Source of the DNA: Acholeplasmataceae bacterium
GTDB lineage: Bacteria; Bacillota_I; Bacilli_A; ML615J-28; CAG-698
Assembly (NCBI GenBank): GCA_012718985.1
Contig: JAAYBG010000099.1
Location: forward strand, 1 to 38,205
Length of the DNA: 38,205 nucleotides
Direction: 5' to 3'
Shown here: piece after piece, positions 27,863-37,909 of the stretch
Layout: every line of letters begins with the position of its first letter
Position numbering within the stretch: position 1 is the stretch's first letter
Translations under genes and position numbers: made by a program
The notes under the pieces: model-generated
Databases searched by the model: none
The model's input: the letters and a program-made list of their open reading frames with translations, nothing else
Told to the model about the DNA's origin: nothing

Positions 27863-29434
27863 TCAATAAAAATTTGCATTATATACTTTTTTACCCCCAA
27901 CATAAGTTGCCAATACCTTCGTCTTAGTAATTTCTTCTAGGGGGATTTCAAAAATATTGCGATCGACAATAATAAAATCAGCAAAATATCCCTTTTCCAA
28001 GCGTCCTTTTTTATTTTCCATAAATTCCTGATAACTGCTACCAATAGTATAGGCATCAATTGCTTGCTCTAATCTGATAAACTGATGATTATTATATATT
28101 TTTGTTTTTTTGAAATTTCTCCGCGTAACTGCTAGATAAATCCCCAAAAAAGGATTGATTTCTTCGACTGGTAAATCAGTTCCAAAGCTAGTTGGAATCG
28201 CTTCTATCATCGTTTTAAATGCATAACTAGTTTGAGCGAGTTCTTTACCTACCCTTTCTTCAACAATTCCCATGTCATAATCAAGAAAAGCCGGTTGTAC
28301 TAAAGCACAAATATTATATTTCGCAAGAAAATCAAGGCATTTTTCATCGGTGATTTGCAGATGAACAATACCATGGCGTAAAGGATTCGTTTTATCATTA
28401 CTTTTCATCAAAGCATCAAGGGCTTCATGAATTGCTTTATTACCAATTGCATGAAAAATTAACTGGACTTGTTTTTGATTTGCTTCTGAAACAAGTTTTT
28501 CTAAACAATCATATGGAAGACACAAAACACCTGTAGTCATTGGATCATCCTGATAAGGAATTGTTAATGCTGCAGTTCGTGCTCCTAAAGAGCCATCAAG
28601 AAACATTTTCAAAGGACCGATATTGTGATAGGGATTATTGAAAAATCCCCTTTTTATTTCAAGATATTGGTCAATAGTACTCGTTGTAACCTGATGAGTA
28701 ATTCTTATTTTTTTAGTATCAGCAATCTGCTGATAAGCCTTTAATAAATAGTTATAGTTTTCCAGGGTGCAGTCGTTAGTTTGAATTGAAGTTACACCAT
28801 AACTTAAAGCATAATTAACAGCATCTTCTAGAAGTTCTCTAGCTTTCGTAACATCTAATTTTTCATAAAATCTATCAACTAAACTACAGGCATTTTCCGT
28901 TAAAATTCCATTGGGTTCGTTTTGTTCGTTGAGTAGTACTTGTCCTCCAAGAATCTTTGTTTCATGATTAATACCACATAGCTCCAATGCTTTTGAATTC
29001 ACACATACAATATGCCCACAAATACGAGAAAATATAATTGGAATTTCTTTACTTATCAAATCGAGTTCTTCTTTTGTAGGGATTATTGGTTTTATGAATT
29101 TATCTTGGTTAAATCCTTCGCCGATTAACACCGATGAATGCGGATGATCAGCCAAATATTTTTTTCCTATAATAATGATTTCTTCCAAACTTTGCGCATC
29201 ATTTAAAATTATAGTTTTTGCCTTTTTGGCATGATGAAACAAATGAAGATGGGAATCATTAAAACCTGGTAAAACTAATCTCTGTTCAAGATCAATCTCT
29301 GCGTCATAGCTATGTTTCTCTTTGATTAGGGATTCTTCACCAATAGCGATAATCTCTTCTCCTTCAACAATCATTGCTTGGCAAAATTCGTTATTTGAAT
29401 AAATTTTTCCATTGAAATAGAGAGTTTTTTTCAT
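27863..29434 (-). CDS. YtcJ-like amidohydrolase
   Basis: LPGFNDSHLHLFHHAKKAKTIIL, MFLDGSLGARTAALTIPYQDDP, FHAIGNKAIHEALDAL, SFGTDLPVEEINPFLGIYLAVTR. Confidence 0.85.
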   Translation of the reverse strand: MKKTLYFNGKIYSNNEFCQAMIVEGEEIIAIGEESLIKEKHSYDAEIDLEQRLVLPGFNDSHLHLFHHAKKAKTIILNDAQSLEEIIIIGKKYLADHPHSSVLIGEGFNQDKFIKPIIPTKEELDLISKEIPIIFSRICGHIVCVNSKALELCGINHETKILGGQVLLNEQNEPNGILTENACSLVDRFYEKLDVTKARELLEDAVNYALSYGVTSIQTNDCTLENYNYLLKAYQQIADTKKIRITHQVTTSTIDQYLEIKRGFFNNPYHNIGPLKMFLDGSLGARTAALTIPYQDDPMTTGVLCLPYDCLEKLVSEANQKQVQLIFHAIGNKAIHEALDALMKSNDKTNPLRHGIVHLQITDEKCLDFLAKYNICALVQPAFLDYDMGIVEERVGKELAQTSYAFKTMIEAIPTSFGTDLPVEEINPFLGIYLAVTRRNFKKTKIYNNHQFIRLEQAIDAYTIGSSYQEFMENKKGRLEKGYFADFIIVDRNIFEIPLEEITKTKVLATYVGGKKVYNANFY

Positions 29435-30933
29435 AATTTTACCAACGATAATCCTTCTTTTTTACGATAATAAGGGTATCCACTTTTTGTATATTCCAGA
29501 TTCTCTTCTTCAAGTATATCACAACTTACTTCCTCAAGAGGTTCTTGATTTCCTTTTGCTATATATATCGGATTCGTAAAACCAAATCCTAAGCCGTAAT
29601 AATCGCCTAAGAAAGCTCCAGGACCAATCGTTCCTTCTTTAGTAATCACTTCTAAACGATAAAATTCATTGTATTTTACTTCCACATCAAATTCTTCAAG
29701 AAAGTGATTGATGGTTTCATCAAAATGATATTCTCTGAAAACGACTGATTTTTGAGGCTTCTTTGTTATTTTGTTTTGTAAGATCTTTATATTTAAAATC
29801 GGAGAAGAATCAAAAATATGAATTCTAAATTTTACTACCTTCTTATTTGAAACAAAAACAGTTTGGTTGTTTTCTTTACCATCAATCATAAAACGGATAT
29901 GAACACCATTTGAACCATAGCAACAACCTGTTTGCAATACTTTATAGATATTGTTAAGTGACAATTCGTCCATATTCCCCATAATGAAAGGATGCCCTAT
30001 TCGGTGTAAAAAGTGCCCATCTGAATTAGCAATTCCCACTATTTTCTTACCAACAGAATTCATTTTATCCCATAAATCAAAAGCTAATCGATTTGGTTCA
30101 TCAAGAGCGTGGTAATCTCCTTGCCATACTTCAATTCCTGTTACATTTTTCAATCCAAATGCTTCATCATAATCCCACCAAATAGAAGGGTTAAATGGAT
30201 GCGCTAAATAAAACAATCCTCCTTGAGCAATCGTTTCATCGACAATATCTTGCCAACATCGTCCTTCTGTCAAACGATTATTCACATAATCAACACGATA
30301 TTGTAACGCATGTTCTCCTATTTTCCCTTCTGGATAGTGACCTTTTATTAAGGTTTTTCCAATTTGACCATACTCTCCCGAATTTGGAAAAGCAAGAAAA
30401 TCAGAGAAACTATGATTAATTTCATCACAATCTAGGGTATTTAGGTAACAGTGGTCAGTAGGCGTAATCCAAGATAAGGCCCGGTCTGCCCTTGCTCGCT
30501 TTGCATTATCAAATACGGTATTATTATTTTGTCCATCAGAACGAGTCGAATGAATATGATTATCACCACGATATAAGCCCTTACCACTAACGCTGATAAT
30601 GGATGTTAAGATTTGTGGTCTAGTATCAAACAATTCTGTGATAACAATTTGTACTTTTAAAAAGTCGCGCCCTCCATGAACAGCAATAAAGTCAACATCA
30701 ACGCTTTGCTGTTCTGTTGGCTCAATTCTTTTAATTTCTAGGTTTTCAGCGGAAACTCCTAACATATAAGGACAATCAATGGTAATTTTCACACGCCGAA
30801 AAATAACTTGCGAGTCATTTCGCACATGAATCGTCGCTTTAAATTGATCTCCAGCAACGATTTTCTCGGGAATATTTGTTATCACAACTTGGTATAAATT
30901 AATATTTTTTAACGATAATTTTTCTAGTTCCAT
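29431..30933 (-). CDS. CehA/McbA-like PHP-domain metallohydrolase
   Basis: GLYRGDNHIHSTRSDGQNN, ITPTDHCYLN, GGLFYLAHPFNP, GIANSDGHF. ATGA overlap with downstream 27863 gene. Confidence 0.75.
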   Translation of the reverse strand: MELEKLSLKNINLYQVVITNIPEKIVAGDQFKATIHVRNDSQVIFRRVKITIDCPYMLGVSAENLEIKRIEPTEQQSVDVDFIAVHGGRDFLKVQIVITELFDTRPQILTSIISVSGKGLYRGDNHIHSTRSDGQNNNTVFDNAKRARADRALSWITPTDHCYLNTLDCDEINHSFSDFLAFPNSGEYGQIGKTLIKGHYPEGKIGEHALQYRVDYVNNRLTEGRCWQDIVDETIAQGGLFYLAHPFNPSIWWDYDEAFGLKNVTGIEVWQGDYHALDEPNRLAFDLWDKMNSVGKKIVGIANSDGHFLHRIGHPFIMGNMDELSLNNIYKVLQTGCCYGSNGVHIRFMIDGKENNQTVFVSNKKVVKFRIHIFDSSPILNIKILQNKITKKPQKSVVFREYHFDETINHFLEEFDVEVKYNEFYRLEVITKEGTIGPGAFLGDYYGLGFGFTNPIYIAKGNQEPLEEVSCDILEEENLEYTKSGYPYYRKKEGLSLVKL

Positions 30934-31026
30934 ATCTCTTTTTACCTGTTTTAATTATTTATATTATAGCATATTGAGCTCTGAAAATCATTATTTTTTT
31001 TAATTATCGATGGATAAATACCATAC

Positions 31027-31060
31027 AAAAAAGCGATATTTAAAAGAGTATCGCTTTTTT
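31027..31060 (-). terminator. Rho-independent terminator
   Basis: AAAAAAGCGATA ... TATCGCTTTTTT strong stem with T tract. Confidence 0.85.
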
Positions 31061-31067
31061 TCCTTTG

Positions 31068-33707
31068 TTATTTTGTTCTATGATCAATATATAGATAATC
31101 GACCTTTTCTATCTCCACAACAATACGTCTTTCCATACCTAAAGCATAGGAATAAGATAAAGATATATCGCTTAAAGGACTGCCATCTTTGATATAGCTC
31201 TTTTTAAAGGTATATCGACCATCGCGCATGAACAAAGTGAATCCATTACAACGAAGTGTGGCTGTTGGCAATGTGCTTGCACCATCATCATCTCGATAGT
31301 AAATATAAAATTCATAAGCTTCATCGGTTTCTTCAACAACAAAGGTATAGTACTCTGGCATATTCTTCAATGTTTTAAATGAGCCAGAAGAAAGAGAACG
31401 TCGCATTTCTTGTTTACTCGTTTCAAAATAGATATCGAAAGTATATTGAGTATTATGTACTAGTTGTTCTAACACCACTTGATTGTCAACTACTTCATAA
31501 AATTGTTGATTGAATTTGATAAATACTTTATTCACATCTTTACCCATGGTGTCAACCACATCAATAGTCAGTGTCGCTGACGTTTGCGTTGTTTCCTTAA
31601 CTTCATAGGTAATAATTGGATCGCGAACGACGATTAAAACACAATTGGCATCGCTTCGCTCTTTTCCATCAGAAGGAGAATTAGTAGTGATAAACTTATC
31701 CCCACTGCGAATTACCATTGTTGAGGAGCCACCACCATCAAGATTATATGCTTCTACACATCCATAGGCAGACATAATAGCTGCTAATTCACGAGCATCG
31801 GCTCCATACATCGCTTTATTGCCTTGTCGGCCGTCAATTACCATCATCACAATCGTTCCATCTTCCTTTTGACCGATTACGGTTCGTGGAGCACGATCAT
31901 TAATTGCCGATGTCGTTGCTGGTAATAAGGTAACTCCTCCACCAGTAATATCCGTAGCAGCTGCATAAGCACCTATATATTCAAATTGGCAACGAATTTT
32001 TTTACCAACTGCAAGAGCATTGTTTACCGTTTCATTATTTGTAACAATCGCAAAATTACCCTTTGTAATTGTAGTTGATTTTGTTGATGAAATAACACCT
32101 AAGCCATAGAAATCAGTGGCATTATTTGGCAATGCTTTGATTGCTTCCCCAACAACATAACCATTTTTCCCCGTTAAATCTAACTCAAAACTAACAATCT
32201 CTTTATCGCTATTATAAGTAGCAAAGTAAATACTCGTTTCATTACTACCTGGGGCTTGATTTAATTTATCAATATCAAACTCTTCAACAATCCTGTTATT
32301 CTCATCATAAATAGCTAGGATCATCTTCTCAGTACGTTTGACTACCTCATTACCGATTAGCGTGTTGGTAGAACCATCATTGGTAAATCCAACTGTTCGC
32401 CCCGTAGAAGTTTTATAAAACTCCCCATTAGAAACCATTGCTCCGCTAGTTTGATAAGGAAGATTCCCTTTAGCTCCAATATCAAAGAAATCACCATTAA
32501 TCGCAGCAATTACTTTCCAACCAGGATTGGCTTCCTCATATTTATTAATCAAAGCTCTCACTGTTGCCAGTGCCCATTTATGCCCATCGAGATTTGCCCA
32601 AGTAGTTATTCTAATATCTGTTGAAGAAGGAACTTCTAAAACATTGACTTGTTGAGGGTAGAGTTTATCGGGAACAATTTCTTCAGTAATTCCACTATAA
32701 CCATCTGCATCAACCCCTGATAATGGAGTAGATGTAAAGGCTCTGTTTGTGGAGTGAATCACACCATAAGGTAACTCATGATAAGCAGTAATTTCATCAA
32801 CGATATAGTTCGCTCCCAAGATGTTACTTGCATTTACTGCCTCTACAACGATGATTTCCTTGGCATATTGAATATTTGAATTGCTTTTTGCCGTTGCTGT
32901 TATTAGTACAGTTCCAATGCTTTTACCAAGCAAGATTCCTTCTGGTGTAATAGAGGCAATATCCTCATTGTTTGTTGTCCATATAACTTCATCAAAAACG
33001 TGATTGGGATATATTTCCCCCTTCAAATCGATTGTCTTACCAATCATAACAACATTGCGACCCGTTATACTTATTTTTTCTGTTTGATAACTCAGGTTCT
33101 TTGCTGTAACAACAATTTCATCGCTTAATTCAAGGTATTCATGGTAAGAATAAGTTGCAGTTATGGTAGCTGAACCAACAGACAATGCTGTTACATTTCC
33201 CCCAGAATCAACATAAATCGTCGACAGATCACTACTTGTCCATGAAGACAACACAATTTCTTCACTCGGAGTTATTTGTGTCGATAAACTAATCGTTTCT
33301 CCTATCACTAATTCCAACTCTTCCACCGCTTCAAGAGCTTCATTCTGGATGGTAATCGCTAATTCACCCGTTACAGTAACAATTACTTCAGCACTAATTG
33401 GCTCTTTATCGGGAACGGTATAAGTAGCCGTTATCGTAGTTTGCCCTTGAGATAGAGCAATGACTGAACCATTTTGATCAATACTGGCAATAACAGGGTG
33501 CTCGCTATCCCATGTAACAGTTACACTCTCTTCTTTCGGTATTAACATCGCTTCTAAAGTGCTCTCTTCCCCGACTTCCAAATCGAGAATAGTAATCATT
33601 TCCCCAGCCTTGTTATAAATATTCAATACCGTTTTTTTACAACCAACTAACCAAAAGCCAACAAATAAAACCAGCAAAAATAAACATAATTTCTTTTTAA
33701 ATTTCAT
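31068..33707 (-). CDS. Lipoprotein with N-terminal BIG2-like Ig repeats and NAGPA phosphodiester glycosidase domain, paralog 3
   Basis: Lipobox LVGC; three repeats of the W.S....I..(G)G.V.ALS.G...ITATY type; AAINGDFFDIGAKGNLPYQT, APRTVIGQKEDGTIVMMVIDGR, CVEAYNLDGGGSSTMVIR. RBS GAGAGG favours ATG at 33707 over 33719. Confidence 0.85.
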   Translation of the reverse strand: MKFKKKLCLFLLVLFVGFWLVGCKKTVLNIYNKAGEMITILDLEVGEESTLEAMLIPKEESVTVTWDSEHPVIASIDQNGSVIALSQGQTTITATYTVPDKEPISAEVIVTVTGELAITIQNEALEAVEELELVIGETISLSTQITPSEEIVLSSWTSSDLSTIYVDSGGNVTALSVGSATITATYSYHEYLELSDEIVVTAKNLSYQTEKISITGRNVVMIGKTIDLKGEIYPNHVFDEVIWTTNNEDIASITPEGILLGKSIGTVLITATAKSNSNIQYAKEIIVVEAVNASNILGANYIVDEITAYHELPYGVIHSTNRAFTSTPLSGVDADGYSGITEEIVPDKLYPQQVNVLEVPSSTDIRITTWANLDGHKWALATVRALINKYEEANPGWKVIAAINGDFFDIGAKGNLPYQTSGAMVSNGEFYKTSTGRTVGFTNDGSTNTLIGNEVVKRTEKMILAIYDENNRIVEEFDIDKLNQAPGSNETSIYFATYNSDKEIVSFELDLTGKNGYVVGEAIKALPNNATDFYGLGVISSTKSTTITKGNFAIVTNNETVNNALAVGKKIRCQFEYIGAYAAATDITGGGVTLLPATTSAINDRAPRTVIGQKEDGTIVMMVIDGRQGNKAMYGADARELAAIMSAYGCVEAYNLDGGGSSTMVIRSGDKFITTNSPSDGKERSDANCVLIVVRDPIITYEVKETTQTSATLTIDVVDTMGKDVNKVFIKFNQQFYEVVDNQVVLEQLVHNTQYTFDIYFETSKQEMRRSLSSGSFKTLKNMPEYYTFVVEETDEAYEFYIYYRDDDGASTLPTATLRCNGFTLFMRDGRYTFKKSYIKDGSPLSDISLSYSYALGMERRIVVEIEKVDYLYIDHRTK

Positions 33708-33715
33708 TTTTCCTC

Positions 33716-34753
33716 TCATCCTTCATATGGGTTAAAATTAAAGTTCTCATCGATTTCTAATATTATATCTTCAATTAAACGAATGACCTTTTCAACATCA
33801 CGCATATCCACCAGTTCCGCAGAAGAATGCATATTCCTTAAGGGAATGCTGATTAAAGTAGTCGGTACTCCTAAATTAATCGTATGAATGGCATCAGCAT
33901 CCGTATAAGAACGATAAACAACAGTTTCATTTTGAAGAGCAATTCCCAGTTTACATGCTCGCTCACGAATAAACGCTTCCAATTTTTTATTCATTGTCGT
34001 TCCCGTAGCAAGGATAGGTCCTCCGTTTAAGCGGTTCAAATTACCATTTTCCAAATTAGGTGAAACTGAAGTATCACTACCCACATCAACTACAATAGCC
34101 ATATGGGGATTGATCGTTCGAGCAGCCACCAAAGCCCCGTTTTTAGTAGTTTCTTCTCCTACGGTGCTTGCGCAATAAACACCATTCTTCGCCTTTTTTT
34201 CTTTGGCACGACGCATTGCTTCCGTTATAGCATAGACACCTATTTTGTCATCGAGAGCTCGAGCGCATAGAATATTTTCATTGATTACTCGGTAAGTAGC
34301 ATCATGTAAAACCAAATCACCAATCTTTACTAGTTTTTCTGCTTCTTCTTGGGTGCTAACCCCTAAATCGAGAACTAAATCTTTTACTTCAACCTTCCTA
34401 TCAAAACTTTGACGATTCTTTGCAATTGCACCATAAATTATTTGTTTTTTTGTTATGATTTGAACTCGTTGCCCTACATATACACCCGGCGTAATCGAAC
34501 CTACTTCTTCTAATAAGCAACGCCCATCGCTTAAAATTTGCGAAATAGTTAACCCGATTTCATCAGCATGAGCCGCTAACATAATCCTAAAAGGAGCTTC
34601 AGGATTACAAATACCAATCACATTCCCAACATGGTCAGTAATTACTCGATCGGCAATCTTCTCCATCTGTTTAATTACTAGTTTTTGTAAGGGATATTCA
34701 TATCCCGATATTGAATGTGTTTCTAAAAGATCATATAGAAATTTTCTATTCAT
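33716..34753 (-). CDS. M42-family metallopeptidase (glutamyl aminopeptidase/endoglucanase-like)
   Basis: LLAAHADEIGLTISQI, CARALDDKIGVYAITEA, STVGEETTKNGALVAA, DVGSDTSVSP, MHSSAELVD. RBS GGAGGATAAA before ATG at 34753. Confidence 0.9.
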   Translation of the reverse strand: MNRKFLYDLLETHSISGYEYPLQKLVIKQMEKIADRVITDHVGNVIGICNPEAPFRIMLAAHADEIGLTISQILSDGRCLLEEVGSITPGVYVGQRVQIITKKQIIYGAIAKNRQSFDRKVEVKDLVLDLGVSTQEEAEKLVKIGDLVLHDATYRVINENILCARALDDKIGVYAITEAMRRAKEKKAKNGVYCASTVGEETTKNGALVAARTINPHMAIVVDVGSDTSVSPNLENGNLNRLNGGPILATGTTMNKKLEAFIRERACKLGIALQNETVVYRSYTDADAIHTINLGVPTTLISIPLRNMHSSAELVDMRDVEKVIRLIEDIILEIDENFNFNPYEG

Positions 34754-34845
34754 TTTATCCTCCATAATTGATGATTCCCACGAAATATTATATCACTTTC
34801 TTCTTTATTTGGCTATGAAAGAAGGAAAGATATTCTCTCTTTCCC

Positions 34846-35184
34846 CTATAAGCCGAATATTAATAATCCTATCGCAAATGAAAAAACATTTGCTAGTGCT
34901 GTAAGCAAAAACAATCTTTTTTTGTTTGGAAAAAATAAATGATATATTTTCCATTCTCCAAAAATTACTGCAATCTCTAAGGGAAAAATATAACAATAAT
35001 CAGGAACCTTTGTCAATGTTACTCGCAGTAAATAGACTATTAGATTTAGTAAAATATTGCTGGCAATATTAGTATAAAGAAATATTTCCCAAAATAATCG
35101 TTCGCGATATTGAAACAAGAAAAAGATAATGCCTTCTAATCCTAAAGTAAGGAATAAAGCTAAGAATAAATAAATCCAATCCAT
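34846..35184 (-). CDS. Small integral membrane protein, 112 aa, unknown
   Basis: MDWIYLFLALFLTLGLEGIIFFLFQYRERLFWEIFLYTNIASNILLNLIVYLL...; TAATG overlap with upstream 59-aa ORF. Confidence 0.6.
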   Translation of the reverse strand: MDWIYLFLALFLTLGLEGIIFFLFQYRERLFWEIFLYTNIASNILLNLIVYLLRVTLTKVPDYCYIFPLEIAVIFGEWKIYHLFFPNKKRLFLLTALANVFSFAIGLLIFGL

Positions 35185-35363
35185 TACTCTTCCAAATGAG
35201 AATTATCTTTTTGAGTTTCTTCGCCATTGACTTTGGTTTTTTTTGCTTTTCTAGTAATCAGTTTAATAACCAATAAAATAGAAGCTATTGCCCCGATCAG
35301 CAAAAAAAGAATAATCGCCAAAATACCGATAATTATTGGTCCTGGAACTACATCAACAATCAT
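35184..35363 (-). CDS. Small single-TM protein, 59 aa
   Basis: Manual translation MIVDVVPGPIIIGILAIILFLLIGAIASILLVIKLITRKAKKTKVNGEETQKDNSHLEE*; starts in ATGA overlap with the upstream small ORF; below the track cutoff. Confidence 0.6.
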   Translation of the reverse strand: MIVDVVPGPIIIGILAIILFLLIGAIASILLVIKLITRKAKKTKVNGEETQKDNSHLEE

Positions 35364-35503
35364 TTTTTATTCCCTCTTTTCCATTTAATCATAAATAAAA
35401 TAAAACAAACAATCGTTATCAATACAATAACTGAGCCAATCACAATATACCAAAAATTAACTTCTTCATAGAATTCTGGGGCGATAATATCAATAAAATT
35501 CAC
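35360..35503 (-). CDS. Small single-TM protein, 47 aa (GTG start)
   Basis: VNFIDIIAPEFYEEVNFWYIVIGSVIVLITIVCFILFMIKWKRGNKK*; strong RBS GAGGTG seven nt upstream of GTG; 3' end of the MFS gene overlaps its start. Confidence 0.6.
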   Translation of the reverse strand: MNFIDIIAPEFYEEVNFWYIVIGSVIVLITIVCFILFMIKWKRGNKK

Positions 35504-36536
35504 TTTTTTTCACCTCTTTTGAAAATAAAATAACAAAAATGATGGTTAAGAGAGAGGCAATAAGAATAATCAGATTATACCTTGTCGGATATTCTTGTAA
35601 ATACATCCCAATAACATAACCAGGAAATAAAACCATTGCTGCTAGTCCAAAGGCAGTCGCTTCATATCTTGGCATCATTTTGTATAATAGATAAAGAGTA
35701 ATTGGCATTGTCATATTAAATAACAGTATTCCTAGAAGTCCACCGATTATACTATCTCTTGCAAATAGTAAAAATCCTAACGAACCTAATCCGCTAATAA
35801 GGATAGTCTTAGTTATTCCGATTTTGTCGGCGAGGACACCCCCTAACAATTTCCCTAAAGCTGTAGCAATTGCTACAAGTAAAACCAGATATGCCTCGTC
35901 AGCCCAATTAAAAACAGTGTATTTACCAATAATCCCCCGAAACATGACGATTATGATAACGCCAACAATCATAACTATTTTTATATTCGTTAATGATAGA
36001 TTTAAACTTTGTTTTTTTTGCGTTTCATCTAAAAATTCTTTTTTTTGATGAAAAATAAGATAATAGCAACCCCCTATCAAGATAGTTAAAGTAATAAGAA
36101 TTACTAACAAGGAAGAAAATTGATAATACAGCATCCCTAAGGTTAATCCCACAACACCTAAAGAGACAAAAACTCCAAGCAAGCTTAGTTTCTGATTGCT
36201 ATTTGTAATCGTTATTTTACCGGCAGATACATGAAATAAAGCATTACCTAAACCTAAGAATAATAGACATAAATAAGGTATACTTCCTAACAAAGAACCA
36301 GTAACGACTAAAAATAAAGAACCTAAAACGAGTAATCTTTCTTTTTTAACGGTGTCTACTAAGAACCCTACCAATGGTTGCATCATAAAAGCTAAAACAT
36401 TATAACCAATAAACACTATCGTTGGAAGAATGATATTATCTTTGTATAAACTAGCATAAATTGTCGTTGAACAAATCCCATCGACCAACATGTGGAGAAC
36501 TGTTAGAAAAAAAACTTCTATTCTTAATTTCTTCAT
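35490..36536 (-). CDS. MFS-type transporter
   Basis: 348 aa polytopic; GYNVLAFMMQPLVGFLVDTVKKERLLVLGS and LGKLLGGVLADKIGITKTILISG MFS loop motifs. Confidence 0.8.
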   Translation of the reverse strand: MKKLRIEVFFLTVLHMLVDGICSTTIYASLYKDNIILPTIVFIGYNVLAFMMQPLVGFLVDTVKKERLLVLGSLFLVVTGSLLGSIPYLCLLFLGLGNALFHVSAGKITITNSNQKLSLLGVFVSLGVVGLTLGMLYYQFSSLLVILITLTILIGGCYYLIFHQKKEFLDETQKKQSLNLSLTNIKIVMIVGVIIIVMFRGIIGKYTVFNWADEAYLVLLVAIATALGKLLGGVLADKIGITKTILISGLGSLGFLLFARDSIIGGLLGILLFNMTMPITLYLLYKMMPRYEATAFGLAAMVLFPGYVIGMYLQEYPTRYNLIILIASLLTIIFVILFSKEVKKSEFY

Positions 36537-36618
36537 AAAATATTCCTTTTATACCATTTCCTTTTTTAGTTTATCATAAATCCATTTCTTTATCAATTAC
36601 TAATATCGAATGAACAAA

Positions 36619-36646
36619 GGAAAAACCCAGTTTTAAAAACTGAGTT
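36619..36646 (-). terminator. Rho-independent terminator
   Basis: AACCCAGTTTT ... AAAACTGAGTT stem; T5 on minus exit. Confidence 0.75.
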
Positions 36647-36682
36647 TATTTTGTTTATTTTTTATTTTTTAATCAAGCCTTA

Positions 36683-37909
36683 TTAAAGTCCCAACTGATG
36701 AATATCTATAGTATTCTCTGTTTTTTCTCCTTTATGATTTACTTTAAATTTATAATATTGGAAAACGAGTAAATATTTATATGGACTAGAAAGCCCATCT
36801 AAAACTAGGAAAAACGTTTGTCCATCAGAAAGGTAGATAATAAGTTTATTTTTACCTTGAATAGCAATGGTTGTAATCTCCTGATAGGAATAATGGCAAC
36901 TTAATTTATCTCCTGCAAAACTCATTCCTTCAGGGGTAATGTTGAATTCAAGCAAACCTTGAGGTTCCTTCTTACCTTGTTTACTGATGAAAACCCTCGC
37001 TTTATCCTTGAAAATAATTTCACCAGTAAATTTATGTAAATAAGCAATCAGATTTTCTTTATTTTTTTGATCTGCTTCTACCAATGAAATTTCTTTTTCG
37101 CCATCTTCCAAATATCCATAATCATTGTAATGAGCTTGATATCCGCAGCTAAAGCACCGGATGTCCTCTCCTTCTCCACGTAAGGTCAGCGCTTTATGAC
37201 AATTAGGACAAATAAATAATAGTCGTTCCAATCCTTCTGCTTTCTTTTTACCGCGATAACACTCTCGTGGTTCATCGTAGCAATTATAAGTAAATTCTTT
37301 TTTAATTGCCTCATATAATTCATCATTAGTCCAAGTATTAAAATCTTTAGGGTAGAGAATTGTTTTTATTCCCCCAACTGTTTTTCCATATCTTCTGGTA
37401 ACACCCCAGCGCGGATTGCTTAAGTAGAAACCTTTAGTTCGATAAAAAATAACAGGAACATTGAGAAACTTAACTAGTTTTGCGATACTCGGTGATAAGG
37501 GGGCAGTTTTACCCGTATAGGTTAGATTACCCTCAGGAAGAATACCAACGTTTCCGCCTTCCTCGATGATTCTTTTCATTTTTTTTATTGTTCCGACATC
37601 GGATAATGATTTTCTTTTTGAAATAGGATTAAAGACGAATTTCAATAGTTTCGTAACAAAACCCAAGTTAAAAATCTGGTCACTAGCAACAAAATAAACT
37701 GGAGCATTAAAAGATAGCCCGATAAAAGCCGGATCTAGAGCAATAGAGTGATTTGCTAGAATTAAAAATGGACCTTTCTTTTTAATATTACTTCTTTTTA
37801 CCTCATAACGATAAACTATCTTGGCAAAAGGCCAAAATATGATTTTTGAAAATGCATGAAAGAAGCGATGACGAAATTTGACTTCCTCATGTTTGCGTTT
37901 TTTTTCCAT
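36683..37909 (-). CDS. PlsC-like acyltransferase with C-terminal zinc ribbon and PH-like extension
   Basis: LILANHSIALDPAFIG (HX4D-type), GGNVGILPEGNLTYTG; CPNCHKALTLRGEGEDIRCFSCGYQAHYNDYGY. ATG at 37907-37909 with RBS GTGGTGATT preferred over 37972. Confidence 0.8.
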   Translation of the reverse strand: MEKKRKHEEVKFRHRFFHAFSKIIFWPFAKIVYRYEVKRSNIKKKGPFLILANHSIALDPAFIGLSFNAPVYFVASDQIFNLGFVTKLLKFVFNPISKRKSLSDVGTIKKMKRIIEEGGNVGILPEGNLTYTGKTAPLSPSIAKLVKFLNVPVIFYRTKGFYLSNPRWGVTRRYGKTVGGIKTILYPKDFNTWTNDELYEAIKKEFTYNCYDEPRECYRGKKKAEGLERLLFICPNCHKALTLRGEGEDIRCFSCGYQAHYNDYGYLEDGEKEISLVEADQKNKENLIAYLHKFTGEIIFKDKARVFISKQGKKEPQGLLEFNITPEGMSFAGDKLSCHYSYQEITTIAIQGKNKLIIYLSDGQTFFLVLDGLSSPYKYLLVFQYYKFKVNHKGEKTENTIDIHQLGL

